A stretch of 40,995 bases of DNA from positions 1 to 40,995 of the forward strand of contig NZ_JACFSZ010000023.1 in NCBI RefSeq assembly GCF_014805525.1, in the 5' to 3' direction. Made by a program: the position numbers and the translations under genes. Below, piece after piece: positions 33,135 to 40,995 of the stretch. Source of the stretch: Rhabdothermincola sediminis (lineage in GTDB: Bacteria > Actinomycetota > Acidimicrobiia > Acidimicrobiales > Acidimicrobilacustridaceae). The notes under the pieces are model-generated. The model did no database searches. It was not told the origin of the DNA and saw only the letters and a program-made list of their open reading frames with translations. The first letter of the stretch is position 1. The number at the start of each line of letters is the position of its first letter.

Positions 33135-33150
33135 CGGGGCCTTCGCCCCG
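33135..33150 (-). promoter_or_regulatory. Small stem-loop next to the pnp ribosome-binding site
   Basis: CGGGGC-loop-GCCCCG (6 bp, 4-nt loop) ends 3-4 nt upstream of AAGGAG and 13 nt before the pnp ATG. It could modulate translation start. Confidence 0.4.
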
Positions 33151-33175
33151 CATGGATCGGAGGCGGTGGCGGCGC

Positions 33176-33231
33176 CAGTTCCCAGTGGTGAGGGGCGGGG
33201 CGGACGTCCCGCCCCTCACCACCGGCAACTG
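33176..33231 (-). ncRNA. Long stem-loop in the rpsO-pnp leader
   Basis: A perfect 15-bp inverted repeat (GTGGTGAGGGGCGGG at 33185-33199 with 33208-33222) around an 8-nt loop, extended by imperfect pairing to CAGTT/AACTG (33176-33180 with 33227-33231). It lies between rpsO and pnp where other bacteria carry an RNase III-cleaved pnp leader or an rpsO terminator. No U-tract follows. Confidence 0.65.
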
Positions 33232-33337
33232 ACGGACGCGTGACCGCCGGTGTGTATCAAGTTGTGGTGCCTCCCGGCGCCGGGATGTCCGGGCCGGGAA
33301 CGCGACGACGGCGACCCGCACGGGTCGCCGTGTCCCG

Positions 33338-33616
33338 TCAGCGCCGCAGCCCGAGCTTGGCGATGATCGCCCGGTAGCGCTCGACGTCGTTGGACTTCAC
33401 GTAGTCGAGCAACCGACGGCGCCTGCCCACCAGCATCAGCAGCCCTCGCCGGCTGTGATGGTCCTTCTTGTGGACCTTCAGGTGCTCGGTGAGATGGTTG
33501 ATGCGATCGGTGAGCAACGCGATCTGCACCTCCGGGGAACCCGTGTCGGTGTCGTGGAGGCGATGCTCGCTGATCGTGCCTGCCTTCGGTGGCAGGTTGG
33601 TGGGCTTGCGGGACAT
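33338..33616 (-). CDS. rpsO: Small ribosomal subunit protein S15
   Basis: Primary 16S rRNA-binding protein of the 30S platform. 92 residues, usual length is 88-90. [34 protein letters not shown] and [16 protein letters not shown] are the rRNA-contacting S15 motifs. The N-terminus ([20 protein letters not shown]) has a few extra residues compared with the common M(S/A)xxT start. ATG 33616 follows GAGGT. The 171 nt upstream, to the hydrolase gene, holds a possible TAGCCT -10 box but no clear S15 autoregulatory pseudoknot that I could fold by eye. pnp follows after 216 nt. Confidence 0.98.
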   Translation of the reverse strand: MSRKPTNLPPKAGTISEHRLHDTDTGSPEVQIALLTDRINHLTEHLKVHKKDHHSRRGLLMLVGRRRRLLDYVKSNDVERYRAIIAKLGLRR

Positions 33617-33787
33617 GTGGTGGTACCTCGTGTGGTTGGGCGTCGGACCCGGCCTCCTGGGATCCGCTGCCTCCGCCGGGACGGGCGGTGCTGGCGTGAT
33701 CGGAAGCGGCGGCCCGCGACGGGCCGATCACCAAGGCTAGCAGCCGCGCCGGCCGGGCCGCCCACCCACGGCCGGCGGGGCCGGTGG

Positions 33788-34903
33788 TCAGTGGATGGTC
33801 CACTCGTACTTGGGTGGCCGGTGCAACGCCGTCTCCGAGCTGTAGGTGTGGTCAGGGGTGAGCGCCAGGATGGGCGCGTCCGGCGCGTACAGCAGCTCCT
33901 CGAGCTCCTCCACCGTCTCGGCCCCCGCGGTCTGGAGATGGGACCGGATGGCCTCGCCGAGCCGCCCCTCGAGCAGCTGCGAGACGATCGCCGGGAGGGT
34001 CTCGGGGTCGCGCAGCAACCAGGAGTGGGCAGCCCGCTTCACCGTGACGAGCTGCCCGTTGGCCCGGGTCGCGGCCGAGCGGGCGGTGCACACCGGCACG
34101 ACCAGGTCGAGCTCGCCGTGGATGACGAAGGTCGGGACCTCGTTCGCGGCCAGGGCATCGAGCAGGCCGGCGCTGCCCCGGGTGCGCAGGATCGACGCCG
34201 CGGGGCCGATGAGGCGCCACGGCTGGAGCGCGTGCCCGACCAGTGTGGGGGTCAGCAGGCGACCGAGCTTGCGGGCCTGGCCGGGGTCCGTGGCCAGCGG
34301 GACGGTGGCCAGGGTGTCCACGAGCAGTGCGGCCCCCTCCATCGCCAGCAGGGGTGGCGCCAACCGGAAGAACCGCACCATCCAGTCCCACTGATCGCCC
34401 ACGATGGCGTCGATCAACAAGGTGGCGATGGTGCGGTCCGGCTCGAGCGCGGCGAGCTGGGCGACCACCCGCCCACCCATCGAGTGCCCGGCCGTGACCG
34501 CCTTGCGGATGCCGAGCTCGTCGATGCAGCGGCCCATCAGGCGGGCGTAGTCGCCGAGGCGGGCGCCTCCACCGGGCAGGCCCTGGGTGCCGCCGTGGCC
34601 GGCCATGTCGATGGCGATCACCTTGAAGCCCTTCCTCACCAACCGGTGGAGGGTTTGCGCGTAGAGGAACCCTTCGGCCGTGTAGCCGTGCACCACCACC
34701 AGCGGCACCCCCCGACCCGCGACCGCCAGGCCGACCTTGTGGCCGTCGGCGAGCGTGAAGGTGTGGCGGGCCAACCGCGGCACGGCGGCCACCGCCGGCG
34801 CGGGAGCATCGCTCGGCGCCGGCAACGGCTCGTGCGGGGAGGGCTGGGCCACGGCGTCCAATGTTCGCCCCACCTGCCGGCTCCATGGTGGATGGAGGGC
34901 CAT
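33788..34903 (-). CDS. Alpha/beta hydrolase
   Basis: 371 residues. Oxyanion-hole motif VVHGYTAEGFLYAQTL (about 70-85), nucleophile S141 in AGHSMGG, catalytic Asp in IHGELDLVVP (about 270-279) and catalytic His in VKRAAHSWLLRDP (about 300-312) make a full triad. A lid domain lies between S141 and the Asp. The N-terminal 45 residues are Pro/Ala-rich and disordered; the C-terminal 60 residues (YAPDAPILALTPDHTYSSE) are an extra tail. The substrate is unknown: esterases and lipases of this type act on many acyl esters. ATG 34903 has TACACT 9 nt upstream; an in-frame ATG at 34933 lies beyond that box. It is divergent from the sulfotransferase-like gene with a 107-nt spacer. Confidence 0.88.
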   Translation of the reverse strand: MALHPPWSRQVGRTLDAVAQPSPHEPLPAPSDAPAPAVAAVPRLARHTFTLADGHKVGLAVAGRGVPLVVVHGYTAEGFLYAQTLHRLVRKGFKVIAIDMAGHGGTQGLPGGGARLGDYARLMGRCIDELGIRKAVTAGHSMGGRVVAQLAALEPDRTIATLLIDAIVGDQWDWMVRFFRLAPPLLAMEGAALLVDTLATVPLATDPGQARKLGRLLTPTLVGHALQPWRLIGPAASILRTRGSAGLLDALAANEVPTFVIHGELDLVVPVCTARSAATRANGQLVTVKRAAHSWLLRDPETLPAIVSQLLEGRLGEAIRSHLQTAGAETVEELEELLYAPDAPILALTPDHTYSSETALHRPPKYEWTIH

Positions 34904-34912
34904 CGGCCTCGG

Positions 34913-34918
34913 AGTGTA
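34913..34918 (-). promoter_or_regulatory. TANNNT -10 box, alpha/beta hydrolase
   Basis: Minus-strand TACACT, 9 nt before ATG 34903. Confidence 0.45.
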
Positions 34919-34997
34919 GGGAGGCGACGACACGGAACGGTCCCGACGGCCCGTCCCGGCGTGCCAGGAGCGCCCCTCGCGGCTGGCTCAGGGGCGG

Positions 34998-35003
34998 TAG
35001 CGT
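34998..35003 (+). promoter_or_regulatory. TANNNT -10 box, sulfotransferase-like gene
   Basis: Plus-strand TAGCGT, 7 nt before ATG 35011. Confidence 0.45.
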
Positions 35004-35010
35004 CCGCCGG

Positions 35011-36309
35011 ATGGATACGCCGAGCCCGCCGGCAGCGGTGCACCTCGACGATCTGGCCGATCCGCGCTTCCCGCCGGAGGCGGCGGCGATCATCGAGGCC
35101 ACCGCGCCACTGGGCGCGACCATCGACCTCAACCCCGCCACGCTGTGCGCGCAAGCGGTGGCGGAGACCGGCCTGGAGGACTTCGGCGAGCCGTCGTTCC
35201 GGGAGCGCCTGCGGGTGCTGGCGGACGCCCTGGAGTCGGAGGCGGGCCTGTCGGGGATGGGGCGGGTCACCACCTCCGTGCAGCTCGTGCAGCTCCTGAA
35301 GAACCGGGTGCTGCTCGAAGACCTGCTCGCCCGGCACCCCGAGATCCGTGAGGAGCGGATCGACCGGCCCATCATCATCGCCGGGCTCCCCCGCACGGGC
35401 ACCACCCACCTGCACAACCTGCTGGCAACCGACCCGGTGCTGCGATCGCTCCCGTACTGGGAGAGCCTCGAGCCGTTCCCCACCCCCGAGGACGCCGTGG
35501 CCCTGGCGGCGGGGGCACCCGACCCCCGCCTGGCCCGAGCGGAAGCGGGCACGGCGTTCCTCGATCTGGCCCTGCCCTACTTCAAGCGGATGCATGAGAT
35601 GACCCCCGACCACGTGCACGAGGAGATCCAGCTCCTGGCCATGGACTTCTCGAGCATGCTTTTCGAAACCACAGCGCCGATGCCGTCCTGGCGTGAGCAC
35701 TACCTCGCCCACGACCAGGTGCCCCACTACGAGTACCTGCGCACCGTGCTCCAGGCGCTGCAGTTCCTCCGCCCCGCCCGACCGCCAGGCGAGGAGGATC
35801 GCCCGGTTCGGTGGGTGCTGAAGTCCCCGCAGCACCTCGAGCAGTTCCAGGTGATCGAGCAGGTGTTCCCGGACGCCACGGTGCTCGTGACCCACCGGGA
35901 TCCGGTATCGGTCACCGCGTCGATGGCCACGATGATCGCCTACACGGCGCGGCTGCACCTCGAGCGGGTCGACCCGGTGGCGATCGGCCGGTACTGGGCC
36001 GACCGCCTGGTGAGGATGCTGCGAGCCTGCGTCGACCAGCGCGACGTGCTGCCCCGGGACCGCTCACTCGACGTGCGCTTCGACCAGTTCATGGCCGACG
36101 ACCTCGGGACCATCGAGCGCATCTACGCGGTCGCCGACCAGCCCCTCGACGACCGGGCCCGAGCAGCGCACCAGCGCTACCTGGCGAGCCACCAGCGTGA
36201 CCGCCACGGATCGATCCTCTACGACCTCGCCGATTTCGCGCTGGACCCCAGCGCCTGCCGAACGGCGACGCGCTCGTACACCGAACGCTTCGGCATCCCC
36301 ACCGAGTGA
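35011..36309 (+). CDS. Sulfotransferase-family protein
   Basis: 432 residues. The PAPS 5'-phosphosulfate loop is IIIAGLPRTGTTHLHNLL (about 124-141), and the 3'-phosphate-binding part follows as WVLKSPQHLEQF and VLVTHRDPVSVTAS (about 268-298). DVRFDQFMADD and YLASHQRDRHG complete the C-terminal half. This is the large sulfotransferase subgroup (about 380-430 residues) common in actinobacteria, with a helical N-terminal extension whose acceptors are mostly unknown; lipids and sterol-like alcohols are typical guesses. The gene sits alone on the plus strand, ends 37 nt from the convergent ribF stop, and interrupts an otherwise conserved ribF-rpsO region. The alternative upstream in-frame starts would overlap the hydrolase gene. 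Confidence 0.87.
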   Translation: MDTPSPPAAVHLDDLADPRFPPEAAAIIEATAPLGATIDLNPATLCAQAVAETGLEDFGEPSFRERLRVLADALESEAGLSGMGRVTTSVQLVQLLKNRVLLEDLLARHPEIREERIDRPIIIAGLPRTGTTHLHNLLATDPVLRSLPYWESLEPFPTPEDAVALAAGAPDPRLARAEAGTAFLDLALPYFKRMHEMTPDHVHEEIQLLAMDFSSMLFETTAPMPSWREHYLAHDQVPHYEYLRTVLQALQFLRPARPPGEEDRPVRWVLKSPQHLEQFQVIEQVFPDATVLVTHRDPVSVTASMATMIAYTARLHLERVDPVAIGRYWADRLVRMLRACVDQRDVLPRDRSLDVRFDQFMADDLGTIERIYAVADQPLDDRARAAHQRYLASHQRDRHGSILYDLADFALDPSACRTATRSYTERFGIPTE

Positions 36310-36346
36310 GCACCCGGATCATCTGCGCGGCGGTCCAGCGGGCAGA

Positions 36347-37309
36347 TCAGGGGGGGGTGGCGCCGAGGATCCGGCGGGCCTGCCGGCAGTCCCGTTCCAT
36401 CTGCTCGACCAGCGCGTCGACCGAGTCGAACTTGCGCTCGTCTCGCAGCCGCTCGACGAAACGCACTCGAGCCGGCTCGCCGTAGAGGTCGCCCTCGAAG
36501 TCGAGCAGGTGGGCCTCGAGCAGCGAGGACTCGGCGTCCTCGTAGAACGTGGGCCGCCGGCCCAGCGAGAGGGCAGCGGGGCGCGCGAGCCCGTCGGGAC
36601 GTAGGTACCAGCCGGCGTAGATGCCGTCGGCCGGCAGGCAAATCTCGGACGGCACGGCGATGTTGGCGGTGGGGAAGCCCAGCTCGCGGGCTCGCTTGTC
36701 ACCGCCGACGACCGCGCCGCGCACCTCGTGGAACCGGCCGAGGAGCCGGTTGGCCCGCGCCAGGTCACCGTGGCGGAGCGCCTTCCGGATGGCCGTCGAG
36801 GACACCCGTTCCTCGCCCGCGGCTGGGCGCCCGTCGGTGCCGACCAGGTCGATGCCGAGCACCTCGAAACCGAGCTTGGCACCCATGTCGCGCAGCAGGG
36901 CGACGTTGCCGGAGCGGCGGTGACCGAAGTGGAAGTCCTCGCCCACCACGACCGCCCTCGCGTTGAGGCTGCCGACGAGCACCTCGGTGACGAACTCCTC
37001 GGCTGGTTCCTTCGAGCGGGCGTCGTCGAAGTGCAGTACGAGCGTGTAGTCGACACCGGTGGTGGCGAGCAGCTCGAGCTTCTGCTCGAGATCCGTGAGC
37101 AGCGGTGGGGCGGAGTCGGGTCGCACCACCGCTGCCGGATGTCGGTCGAAGGTGACGACCGCCGTGGCGAGCCCGTGCGCGGCAGCGAGGTCACGGACAC
37201 TGGCGATGACCGCGCGGTGACCGAGGTGCACACCGTCGTATGCCCCGATCGTGACCGCCGTGCCCCGGGTCGGACGGGGCCAGGTCTCGATGTCACGCAG
37301 CACCTGCAT
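36347..37309 (-). CDS. ribF: Bifunctional riboflavin kinase/FMN adenylyltransferase
   Basis: Makes FMN from riboflavin and then FAD. 320 residues. The FAD-synthetase half (about 1-180) has TIGAYDGVHLGHRAVI and GEDFHFGHRRSGN, with the ISSTxIR-type motif as VSSTAIRKAL; the kinase half (about 185-310) has GDKRARELGFPTANI, ADGIYAGWYLR and AHLLDFEGDLYGE. truB lies directly upstream, the usual order. ATG 37309 has TAGCCT 7 nt upstream; the box overlaps the truB stop codon, so ribF probably also has its own leaderless promoter. Confidence 0.97.
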   Translation of the reverse strand: MQVLRDIETWPRPTRGTAVTIGAYDGVHLGHRAVIASVRDLAAAHGLATAVVTFDRHPAAVVRPDSAPPLLTDLEQKLELLATTGVDYTLVLHFDDARSKEPAEEFVTEVLVGSLNARAVVVGEDFHFGHRRSGNVALLRDMGAKLGFEVLGIDLVGTDGRPAAGEERVSSTAIRKALRHGDLARANRLLGRFHEVRGAVVGGDKRARELGFPTANIAVPSEICLPADGIYAGWYLRPDGLARPAALSLGRRPTFYEDAESSLLEAHLLDFEGDLYGEPARVRFVERLRDERKFDSVDALVEQMERDCRQARRILGATPP

Positions 37310-37316
37310 CGTGGCG

Positions 37317-37322
37317 AGGCTA
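37317..37322 (-). promoter_or_regulatory. TANNNT -10 box, ribF
   Basis: Minus-strand TAGCCT, 7 nt before the ribF ATG, sharing its TAG with the truB stop codon. Confidence 0.5.
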
Positions 37323-38243
37323 ACCCTGCGCCCGGCCGCCGGACGATCCCCGGCCTGCCGGGGCCACCACCACCGCCGGCTTCACCGTTCCCGCGCGGTG
37401 GAGCTCGTAGACCGCGAGCAGCGCACCGCCGGCGTCGAGCACCGCCCACGGACCTTCGCCCTCACCCACCCCCAGCCGGCTACGGTCGAGCACCTTGCCC
37501 ACCCCCACCTCCGCCGCCACCCGCTCGTCGACCCGCACCTGCGGGTAGTCGCGCAACGCCGCGGCGGGCGCCAGCAGCACCTCCGGCCCGACCTGCTCGA
37601 CGGGCCACGCCTCGGCCTCGGTGAAGGACCCGATGGCCGTGCGCCGCAGGTGGCGAAGGTGGGCTCCGCCCCCGAGCGCCGCGCCGAGGTCCGCGGCGAG
37701 GCTACGCACGTAGGTGCCCGACGAGCAGGTCACCGATGCCTGGTACACCAGCGGATCCCCGGTCGGGGTCACCTCGAAGCGCCACACCGTGACCGGCCGC
37801 GGCGCTCGCTCCACCTCCCGGCCCTCGCGGGCCAGCTCGTGCAGCCGGCGCCCACCGACCTGCACCGCCGACACCATCGGCGGCACCTGCAGGATCTCAC
37901 CCGTGAGCGCCTCCGCGGCCACACGCACGTCATCCGGCGTGACCGCCATCGCGTGGGTGGCGGTCACCTCGCCGGAAGCGTCCAGGGTGGAGGTCTCGAC
38001 CCCGAGCACGATCTCGCAGGTGTAGGACTTCGGCAGCGCGGTCAGGAATCGCAGCAGGCGGGTGACCCGACCGACCCCGACGAGCAGCACCCCTGTGGCG
38101 TCGGGGTCCAGCGTGCCCGAATGACCGACCCGGCGCGTGCCGAGCAGCTTGCGGCACTTCGCCACGACGTCGTGGGAGGTCCAGCCTGGCGGCTTGTCGA
38201 CCACCACCAAGCCATCAGGCCCCGAGCGCGCCCCTCGTCCCAC
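37320..38243 (-). CDS. truB: tRNA pseudouridine(55) synthase
   Basis: Isomerises U55 in the T-loop of tRNAs. 307 residues from GTG 38243, which has GAGGA 7 nt upstream; the frame stays open to 38438 through rbfA but without family resemblance. The catalytic Asp is D46 in GHSGTLDPDATGVL; KPPGWTSHDVV, PKSYTCEIVLG and SSGTYVRSLAADLG follow in the right order. A C-terminal PUA-like region (about 225-300) is present. It starts 10 nt after rbfA, so the infB-ylxP-rbfA-truB transcript continues. The nanoRNase gene (nrnA) often found between rbfA and truB is absent. Confidence 0.97.
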   Translation of the reverse strand: MGRGARSGPDGLVVVDKPPGWTSHDVVAKCRKLLGTRRVGHSGTLDPDATGVLLVGVGRVTRLLRFLTALPKSYTCEIVLGVETSTLDASGEVTATHAMAVTPDDVRVAAEALTGEILQVPPMVSAVQVGGRRLHELAREGREVERAPRPVTVWRFEVTPTGDPLVYQASVTCSSGTYVRSLAADLGAALGGGAHLRHLRRTAIGSFTEAEAWPVEQVGPEVLLAPAAALRDYPQVRVDERVAAEVGVGKVLDRSRLGVGEGEGPWAVLDAGGALLAVYELHRAGTVKPAVVVAPAGRGSSGGRAQG

Positions 38244-38253
38244 CGGGCGGTCC

Positions 38254-38667
38254 TCAGCGCTCGTGGTCGCCCTGCCCGCCCGGCTCGCCCGGCTCGCCGG
38301 CGCGGTGGATGCCTCGCAGCAACTCGTCGATCCGCTCCCCCGAGCGGACCGCAGGATCGGGCCGGAAGGACAGCTCAGGGGTGCGACGCAGGTGAGCCTG
38401 CCGGTTGATGCTCGCCTGCAACCGGACCCGGTGCGCACCCAGCGCCTCGAGCACCACCGGATCGCCCTCCTCTCCCCGGAGCGAGTCGTAGTAGACGACC
38501 GCGCGGCGCAGGTCGCGGTCGACCTCCACCCCGGTGATGGTCAGCAGCTCCAAGCGGTCGTCGTCGATCGCCTCGAGCGCGTCGGCGATGATCTCCCGCA
38601 GTAGCTCGTTGACCCGCGCCGTGCGCGGGAATCCCCGGCCGCCGCCGGACCATCTTCGCCCGGTCAC
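38254..38667 (-). CDS. rbfA: Ribosome-binding factor A
   Basis: Assembly factor of the 30S subunit. 137 residues. The KH-like core is visible: RVNELLREIIADALEAIDDDRLELLTITGVEVDRDLRRAVVYY (seen in two halves) and LRRTPELSFRPDPAVRSGERIDELL. The N-terminus (TGRRWSGGGRGFPRTA) is basic and the C-terminus is a Gly/Glu-rich tail. GTG 38667 overlaps the ylxP stop in GTGA. It is the third gene after infB in the usual infB-ylxP-rbfA order. Confidence 0.95.
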   Translation of the reverse strand: MTGRRWSGGGRGFPRTARVNELLREIIADALEAIDDDRLELLTITGVEVDRDLRRAVVYYDSLRGEEGDPVVLEALGAHRVRLQASINRQAHLRRTPELSFRPDPAVRSGERIDELLRGIHRAGEPGEPGGQGDHER

Positions 38668-38963
38668 GGGTCCACCTCCAACCAGTGCCGCTCGGTGGCG
38701 GTGACCTCCGCCTCGGTGAACGACCACACGAAGCGTTCCACCGCGTCGATCACCTCGGTGGTGTGCCCCGGCGACCCGGCCACCCCGACGAAGCACAGCT
38801 CCGCGCGCTGCCAGGCGTCCTGCCGGCCGGTCTCCGACGCGGCCACCCCGAAACGCCGGCGGGCCCCGTCGACGATGGACCGAAGGCTGGCGCGCTTGTC
38901 CTTCAGGGACCGGCTCTCCGGGAGGTGCAGCTCCACGGTGAGGGCGAGCACGTACGCGGTCAC
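38664..38963 (-). CDS. DUF503/YlxP-like protein
   Basis: 99 residues. AYVLALTVELHLPESRSLKDKR followed by LRSIVDGARRRFGVAASETG (about 2-45) and the aromatic-rich second half (VERFVWSFTEAEV) match the DUF503 family (YlxP), a small protein often encoded between infB and rbfA and thought to be involved in ribosome assembly; its activity is not known to me. GTG 38963 is 16 nt after the infB stop, and the stop overlaps the rbfA start. The open frame upstream of 38963 lies inside infB and is ignored. Confidence 0.92.
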   Translation of the reverse strand: MTAYVLALTVELHLPESRSLKDKRASLRSIVDGARRRFGVAASETGRQDAWQRAELCFVGVAGSPGHTTEVIDAVERFVWSFTEAEVTATERHWLEVDP

Positions 38964-38979
38964 CTCGACGATGGCGCCA

Positions 38980-40995
38980 TCAGGCCCGCGGGATCTCCCG
39001 TTCCTCGTAGGTCTCGATGATGTCGCCCTGCTTGAGGTCCTGGAAGTCGGACAGGCCCACACCGCACTCGAAGCCCGCGGCGACCTCGCGCACGTCGTCC
39101 TTGAAGCGTCGCAGCGAGCTGATGGTGCCCTTCCAGATCACTGTGCCTTCACGCAGGAAACGGACCTTCGATCCCCGGGTGATCACACCGTTGGTGACGT
39201 AGCAGCCCGCCACCGCGCCGACCCGGGGCACCCGGAAGACCTCGCGGACCTCCGCCTCACCGGTCACCACCTCCTCGTACTCGGGGGCGAGCAGGCCGAG
39301 CATGGCGTTCTCGATGTCCTCGAGCACCTGGTAGATGATCTCGTAGGTGCGGATCTCGACGTTCTCGACCTCGGCCATCTCCCGGGCCTTGCGATCGGGC
39401 CGCACGTTGAAGCCGATGATGGTGGCGTTCGACGCCGAGGCGAGCTGGACGTCGTACTGGGTGATGCCCCCCACGCCGCGGTGCACGAACGACAGCTTGA
39501 CGTCGTCGCGCTCGAGCTTGCGCAGCGCCTCGGTGAGTGCCTCCAGGGAGCCCACCACGTCGGCTTTGAGGATCAGGTTCAACGTGGCGGTCTCGCCGGC
39601 CTGGATCTGCTTGAAGATGTCCTCGAGCTTGGCGCCACCGGACATGGCGTGCGCCTCGCGCCCCAGGGTGGCCAACCGCTGCCAGTGCTCGCGGGTCTCG
39701 GCCACCCGGCTGGCGGTCTTCTCGTCCGGCGCGGTCACGAACGAGTCGCCGGCCTGGGCCACCTCGGAGAGACCGAGGACCTGCACCGGTGTCGACGGGC
39801 CGGCCTCCCTGACCTGGTTGCCGCGATCGTCGATCAGGGCCCGCACGCGCCCCCACGACGCGCCGGCCACGACGGGGTCGCCGACCTTGAGGGTGCCCCG
39901 CTGCACGAGGACCGTAGCCACCGGGCCCCGCCCGATGTCGAGGTTGCTCTCGAGCACGACCCCTCGGGCCCGGCCTTCGACGGGAGCCCGCAGGTCCTCC
40001 AGCTCGGCCACCACGAGGAGGTTCTCGAGCAGGTCGTCGATGCCCTCGCCCTGCAGGGCGGACACCGGCACCATGATGGTGTCGCCTCCCCACTCCTCCG
40101 GCACGAGGCCCTGCTCGCTCAGCTGCTGCATCACCCGGTTGGGGTCGGCGTTCTCACGGTCGATCTTGTTGATCGCCACCACGATCGGCACCCCGGCCGC
40201 CTTGGCGTGGTTGAGCGCCTCGATGGTCTGGGGCATCACCCCGTCGTCGGCCGCCACCACCAGCACCACGATGTCGGTGGCCTCGGCCCCACGGGCTCGC
40301 ATGGCCGTGAACGCCTCGTGCCCCGGGGTGTCGATGAAGGTGATGGGCCGACCGTCCTTCTCGGTCTGGTAGGCGCCGATGTGCTGGGTGATGCCGCCGG
40401 CCTCCCCGGCCACCACGTTCGCGTTGCGGATCCGGTCGAGCAGCTTCGTCTTGCCGTGGTCGACGTGACCCATGACGGTGATCACCGGCGGACGGGTCGG
40501 CCAGGACTCGTAGGTCTCCTCATCGACCTCCTCGTCGAGGAGCAGCAGCTTCTGCAGCTCGACCTCCTGCTCCTCGCCAGGATCCACGAGGCGGATCTCC
40601 GCCCCGATCTCCGCGGCGAAGAGCTCGATCATGTCGTCGGAGAGCGACTGGGTGGCCGTGACCATCTCACCCTGTTGCATCAGGAAGCGGACCACGTCCG
40701 CGGCGGTGCGGTTCAGCTTGGGGCCGAGCTCCTGGGGCGTGGAGGCGCGCTCCACCACCACGACGCCTTCAGGGACCGGAGCCTCCTTCGGCGTGTAGGT
40801 GGGGATGTCCATCGGCTGCAGCTCGTCGCGCGAACGGCGCCGGCGCCCCTTGCGTCGTTGCGGGCGACGCTGGCCCGGGCCACCGGGCCGGCCACCGCCG
40901 GGCCCGCCACGGCCACCTGGTGGACCGCCACCTGGGGGTGGGCCACCGGGACGGCCGGCCCCCACACCAGGGCGGGCCATGCCCGCACCGGGACC
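38980..40995 (-). CDS. infB: Translation initiation factor IF-2 (5' end beyond window)
   Basis: Places initiator tRNA on the 30S subunit. 671 C-terminal residues are in the window. In order: a Gly/Pro/Arg-rich low-complexity stretch, a basic segment ([11 protein letters not shown]), an IF2_N domain ([21 protein letters not shown]), the G domain with G1 [15 protein letters not shown]3 DTPGHEAF and G4 NKIDRE, then the beta-barrel, IF2-type coupling helix and C-terminal initiator tRNA-binding domains ([38 protein letters not shown]). An ATG at 40980 is not the start: the frame is open to the edge with the same Gly/Pro-rich character, and IF-2 normally has a much longer N-terminal region. Confidence 0.97.
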   Translation of the reverse strand, partial: GPGAGMARPGVGAGRPGGPPPGGGPPGGRGGPGGGRPGGPGQRRPQRRKGRRRRSRDELQPMDIPTYTPKEAPVPEGVVVVERASTPQELGPKLNRTAADVVRFLMQQGEMVTATQSLSDDMIELFAAEIGAEIRLVDPGEEQEVELQKLLLLDEEVDEETYESWPTRPPVITVMGHVDHGKTKLLDRIRNANVVAGEAGGITQHIGAYQTEKDGRPITFIDTPGHEAFTAMRARGAEATDIVVLVVAADDGVMPQTIEALNHAKAAGVPIVVAINKIDRENADPNRVMQQLSEQGLVPEEWGGDTIMVPVSALQGEGIDDLLENLLVVAELEDLRAPVEGRARGVVLESNLDIGRGPVATVLVQRGTLKVGDPVVAGASWGRVRALIDDRGNQVREAGPSTPVQVLGLSEVAQAGDSFVTAPDEKTASRVAETREHWQRLATLGREAHAMSGGAKLEDIFKQIQAGETATLNLILKADVVGSLEALTEALRKLERDDVKLSFVHRGVGGITQYDVQLASASNATIIGFNVRPDRKAREMAEVENVEIRTYEIIYQVLEDIENAMLGLLAPEYEEVVTGEAEVREVFRVPRVGAVAGCYVTNGVITRGSKVRFLREGTVIWKGTISSLRRFKDDVREVAAGFECGVGLSDFQDLKQGDIIETYEEREIPRA

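Noticed and set aside
36316-36346. ATCTGC/GCAGAT hairpin between convergent sulfotransferase and ribF genes
   Set aside because: Only 6 bp with a long loop and overlapping the ribF stop; not convincing as a terminator.
40966-40980. ATG at 40980 as the infB start
   Set aside because: The frame is open to the window edge with the same Gly/Pro-rich composition, and IF-2 is normally longer.

Overview
This is a very GC-rich chromosomal window that reads as core genome of an actinobacterium, most likely one of the deep-branching high-GC lineages such as Acidimicrobiia (lineage is inference). The support is gene order known from actinobacteria (infB-ylxP-rbfA-truB-ribF / rpsO-pnp-M16 peptidase-dapB / dapA-RNase J / ftsK / rimO-pgsA-cinA / recA-miaB-miaA-dapF-hflX), a CGAAC-N4-GTTCG LexA box, a RecA-NDp (PafBC-type) promoter, a BsaP-like biotin synthase partner, and many TANNNT -10 boxes lying 6-10 nt from start codons, as expected for leaderless mRNAs. 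I see no tRNA, rRNA, CRISPR, IS element or prophage gene.

Layout, left to right (nearly all genes on the minus strand, so operons read right to left). 1-7537: the recA-miaB-miaA-dapF-hflX-dapC operon, ending in a membrane protein cut by the window edge; recA has two stacked promoters. 7796-8206: msrB on the plus strand. 8240-11943: rimO-pgsA-cinA-thpR operon. 11989-14478: Nudix hydrolase, SMP-30-like protein and a cation/Ca exchanger. 14485-19924: ftsK, bsaP, bioB and RNase J. 19917-21448: dapA behind a winged-helix regulator.

21501-28579 is the least conserved stretch: an orphan ATP-grasp enzyme, a ferritin-like diiron protein under a TetR regulator with a perfect palindromic operator, a second paralogous TetR co-transcribed with SURF1, a 48-bp perfect hairpin between the TetR genes, a type III polyketide synthase-like protein whose nucleophilic Cys appears to be Ser, and a divergent two-gene DedA-like/SDR operon. 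28588-40995 returns to core genes: dapB, an M16 peptidase, pnp, rpsO (with a long rpsO-pnp hairpin), then infB-ylxP-rbfA-truB-ribF, interrupted by a divergent hydrolase/sulfotransferase pair. infB runs off the right edge.

Functionally the window combines lysine/diaminopimelate synthesis (dapA, dapB, dapC, dapF in three places), tRNA and ribosome maturation (miaA, miaB, rimO, truB, rbfA, rpsO, infB, hflX), RNA turnover (pnp, RNase J), DNA repair and segregation (recA, ftsK), and cofactors (bioB/bsaP, ribF). No complete new defence or mobile system was found. The best leads are the Cys-to-Ser type III PKS locus, the TetR/diiron operon with its operator, the 48-bp hairpin, and the dual DNA-damage promoter of recA.
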